Below the pieces are notes generated by a model, which was given only the letters and a program-made list of their open reading frames with translations, ran no database searches and had not been told where the DNA came from. DNA of 64,000 nt from NCBI GenBank assembly GCA_944364615.1, contig CALVWF010000002.1, forward strand, positions 186,001 to 250,000, in the 5' to 3' direction. Both the position numbers and the translations under genes were made by a program. The DNA comes from an uncultured Clostridia bacterium. Lineage in GTDB: Bacteria; Bacillota; Clostridia; Christensenellales; CAG-314. Shown here piece by piece: positions 17,105 through 25,993 of the stretch (within the stretch, counting starts at the first letter, position 1; each line of letters begins with the position of its first letter).

Positions 17105-17158
17105 CGGTTTTTACGTGCAGGCAACACCTTTTACCTGTAAAAACCGGGTGTTGCTTGC
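17105..17158 (+). repeat. Interleaved inverted repeats after antiporter 1
   Basis: CGGTTTTTAC (17105) pairs with GTAAAAACCG (17137). GCAGGCAACACC (17117) pairs with GGTGTTGCTTGC (17147). The order A-B-A'-B' with no linker between A' and B' makes the two stems mutually exclusive. No T run follows, so it is not a simple terminator. Confidence 0.6.
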
Positions 17159-17459
17159 AATATTGCGACAGGCTAAATTAATGCGGTCGTCCGGGTGTGC
17201 TGAAAGGCATCAGCGGCGAACGTCTGGATTTGTGTTTTCGGCATATAGCGCCCCGACGGCAAAAGCTTTTACTTGTTGGCTGTACGCCTCGTCTGTTGAT
17301 TGAGTGCTTTTGTGGCGTAAACTTGATTTCCGGATAAAAACGATGCCCTGCATTATAAGATTTTATGATGTCTGCGTAATGAATTGTTTTACGCAAAAAC
17401 AGAAAAACAGCGGTTTTTACGAGTATATCGGCGTGTGGCAGTAGTGAAATAACACTTCA
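17159..17459. other. Intergenic stretch between the two antiporters
   Basis: No gene is supported on either strand. Short frames here lack an RBS and family resemblance. Confidence 0.45.
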
Positions 17460-17495
17460 TTATAATGTTAGTATAAATCATTATTTTACTTTATG
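17460..17495. promoter_or_regulatory. LysR operator, copy 2 (ATAATG-N11-CATTAT)
   Basis: The dyad at 17462-17484 and the flanking TTTTAC-N-TTATG block repeat copy 1 with five differences, at nearly the same distance from the downstream start codon (85 against 90 bases). Confidence 0.8.
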
Positions 17496-17512
17496 TTTTT
17501 ATACTGTATAAT
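17485..17512 (+). promoter_or_regulatory. Promoter of antiporter 2
   Basis: TTTACT, 16 bases, consensus TATAAT, again directly after the operator dyad. Confidence 0.7.
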
Positions 17513-17568
17513 AGATTATGCACGGTATAAAAGTGTATTAACAGGAAATTTATTGCTGACAGTTTAAA

Positions 17569-19041
17569 ATGAAGTTATACGAAATTTACTCACAGTTTGA
17601 TATGCCCACGGTAGTTTTAATCTCGCTTGCCATTGTTCTGGCAGGCGGTTTTCTGCTGTCGAGAGTTACCAAATTGTTGCATCTTCCGAATGTGACGGGG
17701 TACATACTTGCAGGGGTACTGATGGGACCGTGCGTGTTTGGGGTAATACCGCCCGACATCATTACGGGTATGGAATTTGTCAGCGATGTGGCGTTGGCAT
17801 TTATTTCCTTTGGCGTAGGCAAGTTTTTTAAAGTGGAGCGCCTTAAACGCACAGGCTGGAAAGTAATCGTAATCACTTTGATGCAATCGTTGCTTGCAGG
17901 CTTGCTGGTAACCTTTACCGTAAAACTGTGTTTCGGCTTTTCGTGGGATTTTTCCGTACTGCTCGGATCAATCGCAATGGCAACCGCGCCCACAAGTACG
18001 ATGATGACCATTCATCAGTATCACGCACGCGGTGACTTCGTGGATATCTTGTTGCAGGTTATCGCGTTGGACAACGTCATCTGTCTGTTTGTGTTCAGTA
18101 TCGTAACAGGCATTATGGGCGCCGAAGCAATAGGTTTTGCGGATGTGGCAATGCCCGTTTTGTACAATTTAGGCGCAATTGCTCTGGGCGTTGTGTGCGG
18201 ATTTATTACGGGTCCGATGATCAGACACCGTAAGCAGGACAACAGACTTATAATCGTGATCGCGGTTCTGATTGCAATTGCAGGGGTGTGCAGTATGCTC
18301 GGCGTATCTCCGCTTCTCGCCTGCATGGTTTACGGCGCGGTGTACATCAACTTCACTAAGGACAAGGAACTGTATCACCAGATAAATCACTTCATGCCTC
18401 CCATAATGACCATATTCTTTGTACTGTCGGGGCTTAAACTTGATCTTAATTCACTTGCCGCGGTAGGCGCGGTAGGGCTAGTGTATGTCGCTGTCCGTAT
18501 AGTGGGCAAGTTGGGCGGTTCATATCTGGGCAATCTCATTACCCGTCAGCCTCCGGTTATACGAAAACATCTCGGTTTTGCCCTGATACCTTCGGCAGGG
18601 GTGGCTATAGGTCTTGCCTTTCTTGCACAACGTATACTGCCGGAAGAAACGGGAAATTTGCTGATGACGATAGTTTTGTCTTCGTCGGTACTGTACGAAC
18701 TTATAGGCCCCGTAAGCGCGCGAATCGCTTTGTTCCGTTCAGGCTGTATAAAACCTTATACTCCCGAACCTGAAACGGAGAACGTAATTGCCGACGCCGT
18801 ACCCGTGCGTCTTGAAACTGCCGATACTGCAAAAACTTCACCGTTGACGTCGACAGTTGTTGAAAGTGCCGCAGCAAATGCAGCGGTAACGGATGTTGCT
18901 GTCGACAATACGAACATGAGCGATTTCAACTCTGTTTCGCAAAACGCTGCTCAGTCAGCGGAAAAGAGCGCCAAAGACGATCGCCATGAAGGTGCGATAG
19001 GTATTGCAACTCTGTTTTGTAACAACAACTTTAAAAAGTAG
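17569..19041 (+). CDS. CPA2-family antiporter paralogue, copy 2 (DN motif)
   Basis: A 490-residue tandem paralogue of the preceding antiporter, colinear and highly similar through residue 400. The TM4 motif ATAPTS is kept, but the TM5 pair reads Asp168-Asn169 (gac-aac) instead of Asp-Asp. In NhaA and NapA the second Asp is the essential carboxylate. The C-terminal tail is long and diverged from copy 1 except for the terminal GIATL...NNFKK. It may have altered stoichiometry, act as a channel-like or regulatory subunit, or be inactive. It is served by its own LysR-operator promoter. Confidence 0.86.
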   Translation: MKLYEIYSQFDMPTVVLISLAIVLAGGFLLSRVTKLLHLPNVTGYILAGVLMGPCVFGVIPPDIITGMEFVSDVALAFISFGVGKFFKVERLKRTGWKVIVITLMQSLLAGLLVTFTVKLCFGFSWDFSVLLGSIAMATAPTSTMMTIHQYHARGDFVDILLQVIALDNVICLFVFSIVTGIMGAEAIGFADVAMPVLYNLGAIALGVVCGFITGPMIRHRKQDNRLIIVIAVLIAIAGVCSMLGVSPLLACMVYGAVYINFTKDKELYHQINHFMPPIMTIFFVLSGLKLDLNSLAAVGAVGLVYVAVRIVGKLGGSYLGNLITRQPPVIRKHLGFALIPSAGVAIGLAFLAQRILPEETGNLLMTIVLSSSVLYELIGPVSARIALFRSGCIKPYTPEPETENVIADAVPVRLETADTAKTSPLTSTVVESAAANAAVTDVAVDNTNMSDFNSVSQNAAQSAEKSAKDDRHEGAIGIATLFCNNNFKK

Positions 19042-19100
19042 AAATTTGCAATTTCAGTTTACTTGTAGTTGTTTAAATCAGCTCCTCCATATTTTTTTTG

Positions 19101-19147
19101 ACAACGCCCCTACGGCAGCGTATTGCCATGGGGTGTTGTTTTTTTTA
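19101..19147 (+). terminator. Terminator of antiporter 2
   Basis: acaacgcccc / ggggtgttgt arms with an inner GGCA/TGCC stem and a run of seven or more T residues. Confidence 0.88.
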
Positions 19148-19351
19148 GCAAATAACCTGTCGGTAACATCACTGAAAAGCAGGTGCCGTAAGTGTTGTAA
19201 ATAAATGATTTGTTTATATGGTTTTAGAATGAAATATAAAATCATATTGCATGACGGTATTGAATGAAGTTTTTATCGATGTTATTTTTAAATGTCGTAA
19301 CAGAAGATTTACATAACTTCTAATGTATTGCACTTGAAAGTATAATTTACG

Positions 19352-19388
19352 AAAAAAACAAACCCGACCAATAGTCGGGCTTGTTGTC
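19352..19388 (-). terminator. Terminator of the leftward anchored-protein gene
   Basis: On the minus strand an AGCCCGAC / GTCGGGTT stem is followed by gtttttttcg. It lies about 120 bases past the stop codon. Confidence 0.75.
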
Positions 19389-19510
19389 TTGATTTTTTGG
19401 AATTGAACTGCATTCGGTACATTTCCGTTTGATGACTATCTGTATTGTTTTCCGAAATAATCAATGTCATATTTAGTATTGTGCTGTACTTGACAATGTT
19501 TCTGTCACTG

Positions 19511-20017
19511 TCAGATTTGCTCACATTCGTACAATGAAATACCTGCTTTGTAATCGTATATGAACACACCCAGGTCGCCGCCAAGGAAATCGAAACAGCA
19601 AGTGACAATGTCCAGTCCGCAATCTCTCATGTCAATGGATGCGAAGTAGAAGTCGGGGCGTATTGGTACCGGACCTGATTCCAGTTGTGTAAACTCACAC
19701 TTGTACACAACACCCGAAACGGTAATATTTACTTCAATTGCAAACCGCTTTTTGTCTACCCTGTTTGTAATCGTGTCGGTAGTGTCGTCCTGCTGTTTGT
19801 CGGCTGGCATTTCGGTAAGCACAACTTCCATTTTTTCAATGGTGCAGTTTTCTATCACAGTGGCTGTTGTAGATTGAAATGTGCTGTTGTGAAACGGATA
19901 GGTGTATCTTCCTTGAAAATTCCAGAAGGCAAGAGGCCACCACAGTAAGCCTGCTACAATTATGACAAGCAGCAGGACAACGACAACAATGATGGTTATT
20001 GTTTTCTTTTTAGTCAT
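19511..20017 (-). CDS. Unknown membrane-anchored extracytoplasmic protein
   Basis: Not recognised. It has 168 residues: a basic start, one strong hydrophobic segment (about 7-28) with no lipobox, then a probably beta-rich exterior domain containing scattered cysteines (including a CC pair near residue 146). The RBS aaggag is clear. Its own terminator suggests a single-gene unit. Likely an uncleaved signal anchor facing outward. Confidence 0.7.
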   Translation of the reverse strand: MTKKKTITIIVVVVLLLVIIVAGLLWWPLAFWNFQGRYTYPFHNSTFQSTTATVIENCTIEKMEVVLTEMPADKQQDDTTDTITNRVDKKRFAIEVNITVSGVVYKCEFTQLESGPVPIRPDFYFASIDMRDCGLDIVTCCFDFLGGDLGVFIYDYKAGISLYECEQI

Positions 20018-20460
20018 GGTTTTCTCCTTGTTTTAACTGAAATTATATATTCCGTGCATTGCGACAACCTGTTACAATGTCATCTTATAAGTGGGTTTTA
20101 GTCTTCCTTTCATTGCCGTGAAAATACGATTGATTTTATGTAAACCTATAAATATAAAAGTTTGTCGTAAATATTATATTACTTTGAGTAAACCTTTTCA
20201 ATAGTAAATTCGGGTTTTGGCGTCAAGTTCTTAGCATACCTATGATTATTTGTCGGGGCGCAGGCGGTTTTGCAACTAACGGTAATTTGTATTGTAAACA
20301 GCAGAGCAATCGGATGTTTTATTATCTGACAATTTTGCCGTTGAACAACAAATTTAATGTGCAAAAGACTTTCCGTGAAAATTATGGTTAAAAGCAAAAT
20401 TTGCCGGATTTATAAATCGTAAACGGAAGTTGCCGCAGAGCAAAAATTTTCAACGCAATA
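20018..20460. other. Intergenic stretch between the anchored-protein gene and nifJ
   Basis: About 440 AT-rich bases without a supported gene, RNA or repeat. The leftward gene's promoter must lie here, but no convincing hexamer pair was found. Confidence 0.4.
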
Positions 20461-20491
20461 AAAAACTCCCGCCGAAACGGGAGTTTTTTTT
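20461..20491. terminator. Terminator of nifJ
   Basis: aaaactcccg / cgggagtttt arms, with T runs on both strands. It ends the leftward nifJ transcript. Confidence 0.88.
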
Positions 20492-20510
20492 GAAGTTTAG
20501 ATGGATGAAA

Positions 20511-23500
20511 TTACTTGCCTGCAAGGTGCTTGTATTTTTCAACTCTTTCACGTGCCTCTTCTTCGGAACGTTCAAACAGTTTTTCGGCAACTTCGGGCTT
20601 GGACTTCATAAGGCTTGCGTAACGTGTTTCGCCCTTGATGAAATCCTGGTAATTTCCGGTAGGATCTTTGCTGTCCAGAGTGAAGGGGTTCTTACCCTGT
20701 TCGGCAAGAGTGGGGTTGAAACGGTACAATTGCCAGTAACCGCAATCAACTGCCTTTCTGATTTCTTCCTGAGATTTACCCATGTTGATACCATGGTTGA
20801 TGCAGGGAGAGTAAGCAATTATAAGAGAAGGTCCCTTGTAAGCTTCTGCTTCGGTAAGAGCCTTTACAAGTTGAGCCTGGTTTGCGCCCATACCAACTTG
20901 TGCAACGTAAACGTAACCGTAACTCATTGCCATCATGCCAAGGTCTTTCTTCTTGATGCGTTTACCTGCAGCGGCAAACTTCGCAACTGCGCCTGTGGGG
21001 CTGGACTTGCTTGCCTGTCCGCCTGTGTTACTGTAAACTTCTGTGTCCAGAACAAGTACGTTGACGTCTTCGCCGCTTGCGAGAACGTGGTCAAGACCGC
21101 CGTAACCGATGTCGTATGCCCAACCGTCGCCGCCGAAGATCCAGATGGATTTCTTTACAAGCATATCCTTTTCGGAGATGATGTAATCGGCAAGACTTCT
21201 TACGGGGCATTCGCTGTTGCAAGCGGAAATGAGTTCGAGCAACTTAGCGGCAGCCTTTTTGCTTGCTTCCGTGCTGTCGAAACCGGCGAGCCACTCTGCG
21301 CAAGCCTGCTTCAATTCTTCGCTCTTTGCCTGTTGTTGCAACTGTTCGACAACGTCTTTGAGTTTTGCTCTGCGTTGAGAAACTGCAAGGTTGTAACCGA
21401 AACCGAATTCGGCATTGTCTTCAAACAGGCTGTTTGCCCATGCGGGACCGTGACCGTCGGCATTGGTGGTGTAAGGACATGTAGGAGCGGAACCGCCGTA
21501 AATTGAGGAACATCCCGTTGCGTTGGCGATCATCATTTCGTCGCCGAACAACTGTGTTACGAGTTTTACGTAAGGTGTTTCTCCGCAACCCGCGCATGCT
21601 CCGGAGAACTCGAACAGAGGTTGTTTGAACTGACTTCCGATTACGGTGTCTGCCTTCATCGGACTTTCTGCCTTTTGAACCGTCTTGCTGAATTCGTAGT
21701 TGGCTTGTTCGTGTACGTTTTCTGCGGGAGTCATTGTAAGCGCTTTTTGAGGACACTCGTTGGCGCAACTTCCGCAACCTGTACAGTCAAGAGGACTTAC
21801 CTGTACTCTGAACTTCTTGCCCTTGGCGTACTTGGGATTCATTGTCTTGAAGTCTTCGGGTGTTTCCGTAGCTTCGTCCATCAGTACGGGACGGATACAA
21901 GCGTGAGGACATACAAACGAGCACTTGTTACAAGCGACGCATTTAGCGGGATCCCAAACGGGGATATCTACCGCGATACCGCGCTTTTCGTACTGTGTCG
22001 TACCTGTGGGAACAATACCGCTGGGATTGAATGCCGATACGGGCAGTGTGTTACCTTTGAGTTGTTCGATGGGACGTACAAACGTTTCGTAGTATTCGCT
22101 TGCTTCGGGATGGCTGAGAGCGGCGCCTTCCGTCGTGGTTGCCCAGGATGCGGGGATCTTGATTTCTTTAAGACCGGCGATCGCTCCGTCAATAGCGGCA
22201 AAGTTGGCGTCGATGACTTTCTGACCTTTCTTGCCGTAAGACTTGATTACAGCCTGTTTCATGTATTCTTCGGCTTTTTCGTAAGGAATGATGTTTGCAA
22301 GTTTGAAGAATGCAGCCTGCATTACCATATTGGTGGATTTAGCGGAACCTGCGTTCTTGGCGATGTGAAGACCGTCAATTATATAGAACTTTGCCTTCTT
22401 CTGAGCAAGTTGATTCTTTACGATTGCGGGAAGTTCTTTGTCAAGTTGATCTTCCGTCCAGTTGCAGTTGAGCAGGAACGTTCCGCCTTCCTTCAATTCG
22501 GACAGCATGTCGTAACGTGTGATGTAACTCTGGTTGTGGCATGCAACGAATTCGGCCTGATCTATAAGGTAACTTGATTTAATGGGATTCTTACCGAAAC
22601 GAAGGTGGGAAATAGTAATACCGCCGGATTTCTTGGAGTCGTATTCGAAGTAACCCTGAGCGTAAAGGTCGGTGTGGTCACCTATGATCTTGATGCTGTT
22701 CTTGTTTGCGCCCACGGTACCGTCGCTGCCCAGTCCGTAGAACTTGCAACGCGTTGTGCCTGCGGGAGCAACGTCGATGGATTCGTTGACGTCAAGGGAT
22801 GTTCCGGCAACGTCATCGTTGATACCTACCGTGAAGTGATTCTTCAAACCGTTGTCCAGATTCTTGTAAACGGAAAGTATCATCGAAGGTGTGAATTCCT
22901 TGCTGCCCAGACCGTAACGTCCGCCTACTACGTTGTCGATCTTGCGACCTTCTTCTGCAAGTGCGGTCACTACGTCAAGGTACAGAGGTTCGCCCAGAGA
23001 ACCGGGTTCCTTAGTTCTGTCAAGTACTGCAATCTTCTTTACAGTCTTGGGAAGTGCGGCAACAAATTTTTCCGCAACGAAAGGACGGTAAAGTCTTACT
23101 TTAAGTACGCCGACCTTTTCGCCCTTGTTTACAAGGTAGTCGACTGTTTCTTCAACTGCGTCTGCGCCGCTGCCCATGATCACGATTACTTTTTCGGCGT
23201 CGGGTGCTCCGGCGTAGTCGAACAGGTTGTAGTGTCTTCCGGTGAGTTCGCCTACTTTCTGCATGTACTTTTCAACGATGGCGGGTACTGCGTTGTAGTA
23301 TTTGTTGGATGCTTCTCTGTTCTGGAAGTAAATGTCGGGGTTCTGAGCGGTACCCTGAGCCTGAGGATGTTCGGGGTTCAACGCTCTGTGTCTGAAATCG
23401 TTGACATATTTCATGTCAAGCAATTTAGCCATGTCTTCGTAAGAAATTTCTTCGATCTTGCTTACTTCGTGACTGGTACGGAAACCGTCGAAGAAGTGCA

Positions 23501-23996
23501 GGAAAGGTACTCTCGATTCCAATGTGGAAAGGTGCGCTACAAGAGCCATGTCCATTGCTTCCTGTACGCTGTTGCTTGCAAGCATTGCAAATCCTGTCTG
23601 ACGGCAAGCCATTACGTCCTGGTGATCGCCGAAGATGGACAAAGCGTGTGCGGCAAGCGCACGTGCGGATACATGAAAAACGCAGGGAAGCAGTTCGCCG
23701 GCAATCTTGTACATGTTGGGAATCATCAGCAACAAGCCCTGACTTGCCGTAAAGGTGGTGGTCAAAGCGCCTGCAACAAGACTTCCGTGTACTGCGCCGG
23801 CAGCACCGGCTTCAGATTGCATTTCGGCAATTTTCACCGTTTGTCCGAAAAGGTTTGTTCTTCCGTTGGCAGCCCATTCGTCAGCAACTTCAGCCATAGG
23901 ACTGGAAGGAGTAATGGGGTAAATAGCCGCTACGTCGCTGAACGCGTACGCAACGTGAGAGGCGGCGGTGTTACCGTCAATAGTTCTCTTTGCCAT
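20511..23996 (-). CDS. nifJ: Pyruvate:ferredoxin oxidoreductase
   Basis: A homodimeric-type enzyme of 1161 residues, oxidising pyruvate with CoA to acetyl-CoA, CO2 and reduced ferredoxin. YPITPSSPM near residue 26 starts the pyruvate-binding domain. Two [4Fe-4S] motifs, CVACNKCSFVCP and CTGCGSCANECP, lie near residues 690-755. CAGCGE and GGDGWAYDIGYGG belong to the TPP-binding domain. Full length and intact. aggagg precedes the ATG. Likely partners in the window are the ferredoxin at 52.9 kb and the hydrogenase at 45.2 kb. Confidence 0.97.
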   Translation of the reverse strand: MAKRTIDGNTAASHVAYAFSDVAAIYPITPSSPMAEVADEWAANGRTNLFGQTVKIAEMQSEAGAAGAVHGSLVAGALTTTFTASQGLLLMIPNMYKIAGELLPCVFHVSARALAAHALSIFGDHQDVMACRQTGFAMLASNSVQEAMDMALVAHLSTLESRVPFLHFFDGFRTSHEVSKIEEISYEDMAKLLDMKYVNDFRHRALNPEHPQAQGTAQNPDIYFQNREASNKYYNAVPAIVEKYMQKVGELTGRHYNLFDYAGAPDAEKVIVIMGSGADAVEETVDYLVNKGEKVGVLKVRLYRPFVAEKFVAALPKTVKKIAVLDRTKEPGSLGEPLYLDVVTALAEEGRKIDNVVGGRYGLGSKEFTPSMILSVYKNLDNGLKNHFTVGINDDVAGTSLDVNESIDVAPAGTTRCKFYGLGSDGTVGANKNSIKIIGDHTDLYAQGYFEYDSKKSGGITISHLRFGKNPIKSSYLIDQAEFVACHNQSYITRYDMLSELKEGGTFLLNCNWTEDQLDKELPAIVKNQLAQKKAKFYIIDGLHIAKNAGSAKSTNMVMQAAFFKLANIIPYEKAEEYMKQAVIKSYGKKGQKVIDANFAAIDGAIAGLKEIKIPASWATTTEGAALSHPEASEYYETFVRPIEQLKGNTLPVSAFNPSGIVPTGTTQYEKRGIAVDIPVWDPAKCVACNKCSFVCPHACIRPVLMDEATETPEDFKTMNPKYAKGKKFRVQVSPLDCTGCGSCANECPQKALTMTPAENVHEQANYEFSKTVQKAESPMKADTVIGSQFKQPLFEFSGACAGCGETPYVKLVTQLFGDEMMIANATGCSSIYGGSAPTCPYTTNADGHGPAWANSLFEDNAEFGFGYNLAVSQRRAKLKDVVEQLQQQAKSEELKQACAEWLAGFDSTEASKKAAAKLLELISACNSECPVRSLADYIISEKDMLVKKSIWIFGGDGWAYDIGYGGLDHVLASGEDVNVLVLDTEVYSNTGGQASKSSPTGAVAKFAAAGKRIKKKDLGMMAMSYGYVYVAQVGMGANQAQLVKALTEAEAYKGPSLIIAYSPCINHGINMGKSQEEIRKAVDCGYWQLYRFNPTLAEQGKNPFTLDSKDPTGNYQDFIKGETRYASLMKSKPEVAEKLFERSEEEARERVEKYKHLAGK

Positions 23997-24067
23997 TGTG
24001 ATAGTGTCCTCCTAAATAATTGTAAAAGTTTGTGTGTGGATACAAAGGATGCACAACATACAAAGTT

Positions 24068-24096
24068 ATTATAATAAATACCTGTGTAAAAGTCAA
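24068..24096 (-). promoter_or_regulatory. nifJ promoter
   Basis: On the minus strand TTGACT, 17 bases, consensus TATAAT, about 70 bases before the start codon. Confidence 0.8.
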
Positions 24097-24206
24097 GTTT
24101 AATGCAATATAAGTACGATAATTTACATTGTGCATACAATTAAAAAAACTGTTGAGCGAAATACGACGCGGTAAAATTTGATTTTGAATATTGCCTGTAA
24201 TTTGTT

Positions 24207-24234
24207 TTGAAAAATCCCGCCGTTGTGGTATAAT
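24207..24234 (+). promoter_or_regulatory. Promoter of the ecfA1-ecfA2-ecfT-truA operon
   Basis: TTGAAA, 16 bases, TATAAT. A small agacag/ctgtct hairpin (24285-24297) sits before the RBS ggaga. Confidence 0.65.
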
Positions 24235-24308
24235 TTAATGAATGTCTTTAAAAATATATTTTTTACGGACAATATACGACGTTCAGACAGACTGTCTACG
24301 GAGACAAT

Positions 24309-25166
24309 ATGCACATCATTAAACTTACAGACGTTTCATACAGTTACAAAGTGCCTGCCGAAGACGACTCTTACACCTGGCAGGTAGGCGTAAAAAACAT
24401 AGACCTTGAAATAGAACAAGGTTCTTTTGTCGCGCTTGTCGGTCACAACGGATGCGGTAAAAGCACTCTTGCCAAACTGCTCAACGGACTGTTCGTCCCT
24501 CACAGCGGAAAGGTGGAAGTCGCGGGAATGTTTACCGACGACAATAAGAGTATTTTTAACATACGAAGCAATGTCGGCATGGTGTTTCAGAATCCCGACA
24601 ACCAGATGGTTACAAGCATCGTGGAAGAAGACATCGCTTTCGGACCGGAAAATCTTGGCGTACCGCAAAAGGAAATCGTCGAGCGTGTTCATTGGGCTTT
24701 GGCAAAAGTGGGCATGTCGGAATTTGCACGCCGTACAACCACAAGGCTGTCTGGCGGACAGAAACAGCGTATAGCGATTGCCGGTGCTCTGGCGATGCAT
24801 CCGCAGGTGCTGGTGCTGGACGAATCTACTGCAATGCTGGATCCGCAGGGACGTAAGGAAGTTTTAGAGGTAGTACATTCGTTGAACAAAGAGGAAAAAA
24901 TGACCGTGATACTTATAACTCACTTTATGGAAGAAGTGCTGGGCGCAGACAAAGTGGTGGTAATGAATCACGGCTGTAAAGTTACAGAAGGAACTCCTAT
25001 GGAAGTTTTTTCACGCAGCCGATTGCTGGAAGAAGTGGGGCTTAAAGTTCCGCGCACTATAGAACTTGCACGCAGGCTGAAAAGTGCGGGCTGGAACGTG
25101 GATGAAAACTGCACCGACGCAACGGAGTTGGGGGATAGAGTATGTCAATTGTTGCACAACAATTAA
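24309..25166 (+). CDS. ecfA1: ECF transporter ATPase EcfA1
   Basis: One of the two ABC ATPases powering energy-coupling-factor vitamin uptake. Walker A GHNGCGKS at residues 45-52, the Q-loop in VFQNPDNQ, the signature LSGGQKQR, and Walker B VLVLDESTAMLDP with the Ser variant typical of EcfA1. THFMEE is the H-loop. It overlaps ecfA2 by 25 bases. The module lacks a dedicated S component, so it is of the shared (group II) type. Confidence 0.95.
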   Translation: MHIIKLTDVSYSYKVPAEDDSYTWQVGVKNIDLEIEQGSFVALVGHNGCGKSTLAKLLNGLFVPHSGKVEVAGMFTDDNKSIFNIRSNVGMVFQNPDNQMVTSIVEEDIAFGPENLGVPQKEIVERVHWALAKVGMSEFARRTTTRLSGGQKQRIAIAGALAMHPQVLVLDESTAMLDPQGRKEVLEVVHSLNKEEKMTVILITHFMEEVLGADKVVVMNHGCKVTEGTPMEVFSRSRLLEEVGLKVPRTIELARRLKSAGWNVDENCTDATELGDRVCQLLHNN

Positions 25167-25993
25167 ATTACATTTACAACAAGGGTACGCCCTTTGAAAA
25201 ACATGCGCTGTGCGACGTAAACGTGGAAATAGGAGACGGCGAATTTGTGGCTATCGTGGGACATACGGGTAGCGGAAAAACCACGTTTGTTCAGCATCTC
25301 AATGCGCTCATTCGTTTGCAATCGGGACAACTTAAAGTGGGAGACATCGACCTTACCGAAAAGAAGACCGACCTTAAAAAATTGCGCGGTATGGTGGGAA
25401 TGGTGTTTCAGTATCCCGAATACCAACTGTTTGCCGACACGGTGGAAGCGGACATCGCTTTCGGTCCCAAGAATATAGGCATTGACGGGGAGAAAATAGC
25501 GGACATAGTCAGAGAATCGCTTGACTTGGTGGGAATGAGCGAATCGGTACTCAAAAAGTCGCCTTTCGATCTTTCGGGGGGTGAAAAACGCCGTGTCGCT
25601 TTGGCAGGCGTTCTGGCGATGCAACCCAGGATACTTGTGCTTGACGAGCCTACCGCCGGGCTTGACCCGCAGGGCAAAAGGGAAATACTTTCTCTCGTCA
25701 AAAAACTCAACCGCGAACGGGGCATTACGGTTATAATGGTTTCACACGATATGAACGAAGTGTTTGAAAACGTTGACCGCGTAATCGTTTTCCGCGAAGG
25801 CAAAGTGGTGCATGACCTTCCGCCAAGAGATCTTTTCCGTATGGAAGAGGACATTGTGAACATGAATCTTGAAATTCCCTATGTCGCACAGTTTTTGAAC
25901 AGCCTTGAAAAACACGGCATTACCTTTGACGAGGATATCAGAACCGTAGATCAGGCGTTTGAAGCGGTAAACGGGCTCAAAGGAGGTAAATAA
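25142..25993 (+). CDS. ecfA2: ECF transporter ATPase EcfA2
   Basis: Second ATPase of the ECF module, 283 residues. Walker A GHTGSGKT at 40-47, VFQYPEYQ Q-loop, signature LSGGEKRR, and Walker B LVLDEPTAGLDP. The start within ecfA1 matches the family N-terminus. ecfT begins on its last base. It heterodimerises with EcfA1 at the cytoplasmic face. Confidence 0.95.
   Translation: MSIVAQQLNYIYNKGTPFEKHALCDVNVEIGDGEFVAIVGHTGSGKTTFVQHLNALIRLQSGQLKVGDIDLTEKKTDLKKLRGMVGMVFQYPEYQLFADTVEADIAFGPKNIGIDGEKIADIVRESLDLVGMSESVLKKSPFDLSGGEKRRVALAGVLAMQPRILVLDEPTAGLDPQGKREILSLVKKLNRERGITVIMVSHDMNEVFENVDRVIVFREGKVVHDLPPRDLFRMEEDIVNMNLEIPYVAQFLNSLEKHGITFDEDIRTVDQAFEAVNGLKGGK

Noticed and set aside
7770-20275. Shared 15-base word gggcgcaggcggttt in two intergenic regions (near 7775 and 20260), and ttgccgtgaaaat near 20113 and 28931
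   Set aside because: Words of this length recur by chance in 64 kb; flanks do not align, so no repeat family is supported.
20430-24074. Long open frames antisense to nifJ (about 318-489 codons)
   Set aside because: Same reason: composition artefact opposite a complete PFOR gene, no RBS and no recognisable domains.
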